Source: Toxorhynchites rutilus septentrionalis (Eukaryota > Arthropoda > Insecta > Diptera > Culicidae). From it: DNA of 64,000 nt. The stretch lies in NCBI RefSeq assembly GCF_029784135.1, contig NC_073746.1, positions 77,824,704-77,888,703 of the forward strand, given 5' to 3'. A program made the position numbers and the translations under genes. This document shows positions 60,015-64,000 of this stretch, one piece after another; positions within the stretch are counted from its first letter, which is position 1; every line of letters starts with the position of its first letter. A model generated the notes under the pieces. It saw nothing but the letters and a program-made list of their open reading frames with translations. It searched no databases and was not told the DNA's origin.

Positions 60015-62600
60015 GTACTATATGGTTCAAGCAAAAATAGAGATAATAGAGATAATAATCAAGCAAAAATGAGGTATATTAGATCACATTCCGTAACAAA
60101 CAATTACGAACAGTTCACAGGTCAATCCTGTTAGTTTCGATATTAATACAACAAATCAAATCGGCAAACGAAGCTCTTCCCGAATACACAAAATTATTCC
60201 TTGGTCTCGTTGTTCTGTCCAACCACTTAATGATATAAAAGTGTTAAAATCCAAACCAACTCCCATCCTAACATCTTCAAGAAGCAAAAACATAATCGCT
60301 GGCAAACCTGTATATTCCACAAAACGAAGCAACTCAAATCAATCGCTGCTGTTTACTCTTCGAATTTCCTTTTCAGCTTCAAACGATTTCCACTCCGAGG
60401 ACACCCACTGCGCCGGAAGTGACTGAACGCGCCGAACTGTATTTGCAAATGATAAAACAAATTCCCCCCTAATTTGGCCCCCCCGTTTTTCGCACCAAAT
60501 GTACTTCCCCGTTTACACAAGTGATTTCCTAATTCAATGCAATCATTTTCGTCAGCAGTCTCTCGGTCTCGTGTGCAACCCTTTTCACCCTTTTGCCGCA
60601 GACAATCCCGCCTAACGAGAGACACTCGGTTTCTTTCGCTGCAGGAAAATCATCGTCCTCAGAAGAGGCAGAGATTGAAAAACTGCATCGTCGTACCCCG
60701 CCCCCGCATTCCCTTGCTCGGCAATTCTAAGATTGTTCACTTGGGAGGGAAAGAGGAAAAAAAATCCCGTCAATGGATCCCTCACCCTCCGACCGCATCT
60801 ACCACCCAACCTGAGCTTCCGGTCCTGGTGGCGCGAGCGAACCGATCTAAAGCAAACCATCCATAATCTATTCCCATCGACTTCTCATCGAGTGTCAGGT
60901 TGAAAGATTATGCTGGAAAACAACCCGCACAGACCCCGTCCCCCCGTTCCTCGGTTGTTGCCCGAGCGATAGCATTTGCTGGGAAAGTTGTGAATGAAAA
61001 TGCTGCTCTCACAATTGCGATGCCGATGTCTTGTCTACATTCTGATTCGCTTTCTTCCGTTCCCGCTGGCACAAAAATCAATTAGAATTGATGAAAAATG
61101 GAAGTTTATATGGACAACAAAGTTATCGAAATTCCATGCGCCGTGTTTGGAATTATAATCCGTATTCAATCAATCTAAAGCTATCAAATCTGTTCACAAA
61201 TCAATCCAACAAAACGCACTTTTCCATGAACAATCATCCTTCCTGGTGTGGTGGTCAGCCCAGACCAACAATTGCAACATACGGCAGATGGAAGAAGGAA
61301 TGATTCCTTAATTGAAACTTTCAACAATTGGAATTCAATTAAATCTCATGAGAGAACTGTGTGTGTGCGAATGTGTTTGTGCTGCAGCTGAGATTTTCCA
61401 TCCGTACGGAATGCGTTTGTTCGTGCAGTCCGTCCGACCGGCAAAAACCTTGTGCTCGAGCCTTCCCCAGCATTGGTTCGCCGAAACAATGAGGCTATAA
61501 TCAACATTAAATTCAACAATTGTAGCAAATTATGAAGATAATATACACTACTTTTCCGACATCCTTGCATTCAACTGGCAGTCCGGCGGTGCAAGTGTTG
61601 TGGGTGGATGAAGATGCAGCCGGAAACGATGGTATAAATGACGATGATGAAGACGTTTCGGGGTTCGCAGGACTTCCCTCATTCCCCCGGAAGGGAAGCG
61701 AGAACAAGAGAGGGGAACATCAAGAGTTGCCATCATCTGCTATTCATACACAATTTCAGCAACACACTCACAGCAGCTCCTTTCCTGGTCCTCTCGATAG
61801 TTCGTCCTCTTCTCGCCTCGCCCCGGAGGAGGATGTTCGATACACTGTCTCCACTTTACCGAGAGCCTGGTGGAAGCTGAGCAACGTTGGCGCGGGCACA
61901 CGACGACGGAGACATGACCTTCCCCTTGCTCTTCGCGCCAATTCTGCGTTGGCCCACAGCACGGCTGGCTGGGACATGATTTTCAATCACAATCACATTT
62001 GATTTTCTATTCCTTCCAACTTTCTATGGCACCATTAATTTGTACGAGCTTGTTGTGTTCGTTTGGGGTTTTCTTGCACTGCTTCCGATCCACCCACCCC
62101 CGTGCTATCGCTTGACGACGACTACGACGTATCCTTACCACGAACATCGAGTCACAAATTGATACGTTGTGTGTGTGGGTGTGAGGAGTGCGTGTGCGAG
62201 TGCGGTGGTGGGAGCCCGGTCCGGAAACTCATTCATCTGCTGCTCGGCTGCTAATGGATCGGGATTAATGCGGGGGGCAATTGGACGGATTTGTAAGGGC
62301 GGAGGTTTGTTAGTCTTGGGTAATCAGTGGCGACGGCGGCGGCCTTTTTTCTCTAACTCCGAAGTTTACGAGGCAAAGCTACTGTGGAAGCAGGGAGGAC
62401 TTGATAAATTTAAAATACTAATTGTATTTTTTCGTTTTCTCTATTTCAGGTTCGTACACTATAATTTTGGTAATTTAGGTAAGAGTAATTTTGAAATATT
62501 GTTTAATTATGTATCCTTGAGGGAGTATTCTAATGTGGAAGCACGAATTTCGGACGTTTTTTCGAGCTCTGATCAAATAAAACAAAGATTATTTTCTACT
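60015..62600. other. unique intronic block
   Basis: TE-free, GC-richer DNA (60.2-62.3 kb) with no recognised gene or repeat. Open frames such as 61532-62002 (156 codons, +) lack domains and splice support. At about 59978-60013 there is a CCCGGGTCAACTAG string that may be a worn Helitron 3' end. This is a good candidate for conserved regulatory sequence. Confidence 0.4.
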
Positions 62601-62608
62601 AACCATTA

Positions 62609-63218
62609 CACCCAGGTTCTTTACGCGGTTTTTCCAATTAACGCGGTTTTTTTACGCGGATTTTCCAATTAACGCGGTACAGCGTAAAGTAATCACGTCT
62701 CCCCTCAACTCACATTTTTCTTTTATGTTCCGTCAGGGCATATTACGGTAATAAGTGCTTATAACGTAGCTTAGCGCTTATGAAGAAAATTAGTGCCGCA
62801 ACTTATCACGATTCTTACGTGGATTTTAGGTGTTAGGTAATGGGTAGCTCACCGGGCTGTACAACGAGGTGGGGTTTTTACGGACAGCGATTCGTGAATG
62901 GATTTCTCTGTCTACTTAGCTCTGGACGACCCAACAGTGCATCGGCAGTAGAGTGTACAAATCACAAGGGAATCTTCTAGCAACAGCAGATGACCTCATT
63001 CGTGAGGAAAACCGAACTATAGCTACCAGTAGCCAACGAAATTGCAGGAAAAAACTACGGGTTTTCGGAAGCGAGTAAAGATAGTCCCATTTGATATCTA
63101 TTATTAGGTGACATGTTTTTTTACCCGGATTTTCCAATTAACGCGGTTTTTTACGCGGATTTTCGAATTACGCGTTTTTTTACGAGGTACGTATCCCCCG
63201 CGTAAAAAAACCTGGGTG
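62609..63218. mobile_element. TA-flanked MITE with ACGCGG subterminal repeats, 610 bp
   Basis: Ends CACCCAGGTTCTTTACGCGG and CCGCGTAAAAAAACCTGGGTG, flanked by TA (62607-62608; 63219-63220). ACGCGGATTTTCCAATTAACG-like units are repeated at both ends (62630-62680; 63122-63180). No coding sequence. Confidence 0.9.
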
Positions 63219-63220
63219 TA

Positions 63221-64000
63221 CTTCATTATTTGATTCTTATCATATAACAATGCAACAAAAGATAAATGGAAATAAAATATTTAAAAATAGAATATCTACA
63301 AGCTGTTGAAGTGAAGGTATTAAAAAAAATAGTTGTGCCATGGCGTACACGATTTCAATCCTTCTGATTAATCTAACCAAAAACAATCGAACCTTGGAAA
63401 AGTCAAGAAATTTTTTTTAACAAAATGACTGCCGTTTCAAAAAATAAATTGCTTTTTTGCACGTTTTTCATGGCAATTTAATTTTTTTAAATAGTGAAAT
63501 TAAAAAATTGTAATTTTTATTGTTTGATGCCATAGAAAATTGTACAAAGATTTATGCACGTCAATTTCGGAATGAGTTCAGTTAACTTGAGATATCGTGT
63601 ACGCCAGTTTAAAAAACTAGTTTCGAGAAAAACGCGTTTGAAGTTAATGGTTGTGGCTGCATCCCGGTTCCCACTTGTTTGGCTGCCGAATTCCATTTCC
63701 ACTCGAATTTTTTCAGTTCAATTGCAAATGCACCCTTTTTCTTCAGATCACAAATGACCAGTATTTCTCAATTGCCCTGATTTGTAACGCCATTTTCGCT
63801 GTACTACTGCTGATGGAGTTTGAGTAGTCCCAAATTGACAATCACTCTCCTGCTACTCCAAAAAGGACAGTAGTCTCCTCCGTAAACAAATTATTCCGCT
63901 TATGATAAAAATATTCTGGATCATGATCCCAGAAGTAACGATAGTTTCGCTTGTCAGTTCACAACTACACATCGTCGTGCAAGACCGAATCGCGACACGC
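63221..64000. other. AT-rich sequence to the right edge
   Basis: No gene, repeat or transposon end is recognised. Short open frames around 63517-63757 on both strands are not convincing. Confidence 0.4.

Larger units (their letters stand above)
7050..64000 (+). other. intron 2 of the LMO4-like gene, continuing past the window
   Basis: The donor is GTGAGT at 7050. No further host exon is recognisable to 64000, so this intron is at least 57 kb. It is composed of mobile-element relics alternating with unique blocks. That all of it is intron is an inference from the missing second LIM domain; a small nested gene or alternative exon could be present and unrecognised. Confidence 0.65.

Noticed and set aside
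61532..62002. 156-codon + strand open frame
   Set aside because: No domain, low similarity to anything I know, and surrounded by other overlapping open frames in GC-richer DNA.
1..64000. Endogenous viral element
   Set aside because: No capsid, glycoprotein or viral polymerase signature was seen; the reverse transcriptases present are of LINE type.

Overview
The window is nuclear DNA from an insect, most likely a culicine mosquito of the Aedes type. The evidence is one host gene with very long introns, an AT-rich background packed with transposon relics, and the particular families present (an ITmD37E/DD37E mariner, an R4/Dong-clade LINE, Helitrons, Tigger/pogo-like and piggyBac-like non-autonomous elements, tRNA-derived SINEs). 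The species is an inference; no sequence search was possible.

The only host gene I can support is an LMO4-type LIM-only gene on the + strand. Two coding exons are visible: exon A (to 260, donor at 261) and exon B (6896-7049, with acceptor and donor). They join in phase and together encode the N-terminal region plus the whole first LIM zinc-finger domain. The second LIM domain is not in the window, so from 7050 to the right edge the DNA reads as one intron of at least 57 kb.

Intron 1 (261-6895) holds a 2.2-kb palindromic foldback element, a (CT)25 tract, a 1.6-kb pogo-like TIR element and two copies of a 127-bp TATA-containing repeat. Intron 2 proceeds as follows. 7.05-11.2 kb is mostly unique. 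12.3-18.7 kb is a relic histone H2A cluster, with stem-loop 3' ends still recognisable, interrupted by a nearly complete R4-clade LINE. 19.1-20.2 kb has a LINE 3' stub and a SINE with perfect 13-bp target duplications. 22.9-30.2 kb is a Tigger-like element and a recent 2.55/3.90-kb tandem duplication carrying a dead Tc1 transposase. 34.1-36.3 kb is a (GAGAGTA)n satellite bracketed by identical 136-bp repeats. 37.0-39.5 kb has two TIR elements. 42.7-44.0 kb is the DD37E mariner. 44.3-45.3 kb is a nest of MITE, Helitron and foldback DNA. 48.6-50.7 kb is a Helitron inside an older repeat plus a 426-bp tandem duplication. 52.7-53.1 kb is a decayed transposase. 54.4-56.1 kb is a piggyBac-like element inside an older repeat. 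56.6-60.0 kb is a LINE inserted in a mariner relic. 62.6-63.2 kb is another TA-flanked MITE. Between these lie TE-poor, higher-complexity blocks (about 7-11, 20.2-22.9, 31-33.9, 40.4-41.9, 45.8-47.8 and 60.1-62.3 kb), the likeliest places for intronic regulatory DNA of the LMO4-like gene.

Nothing here looks like an operon, CRISPR array or microbial defence system. The most informative structures are nested insertions whose empty sites can be read inside this same window, the histone relics with conserved 3' processing signals, and the TE-free blocks of a developmental regulator's intron.
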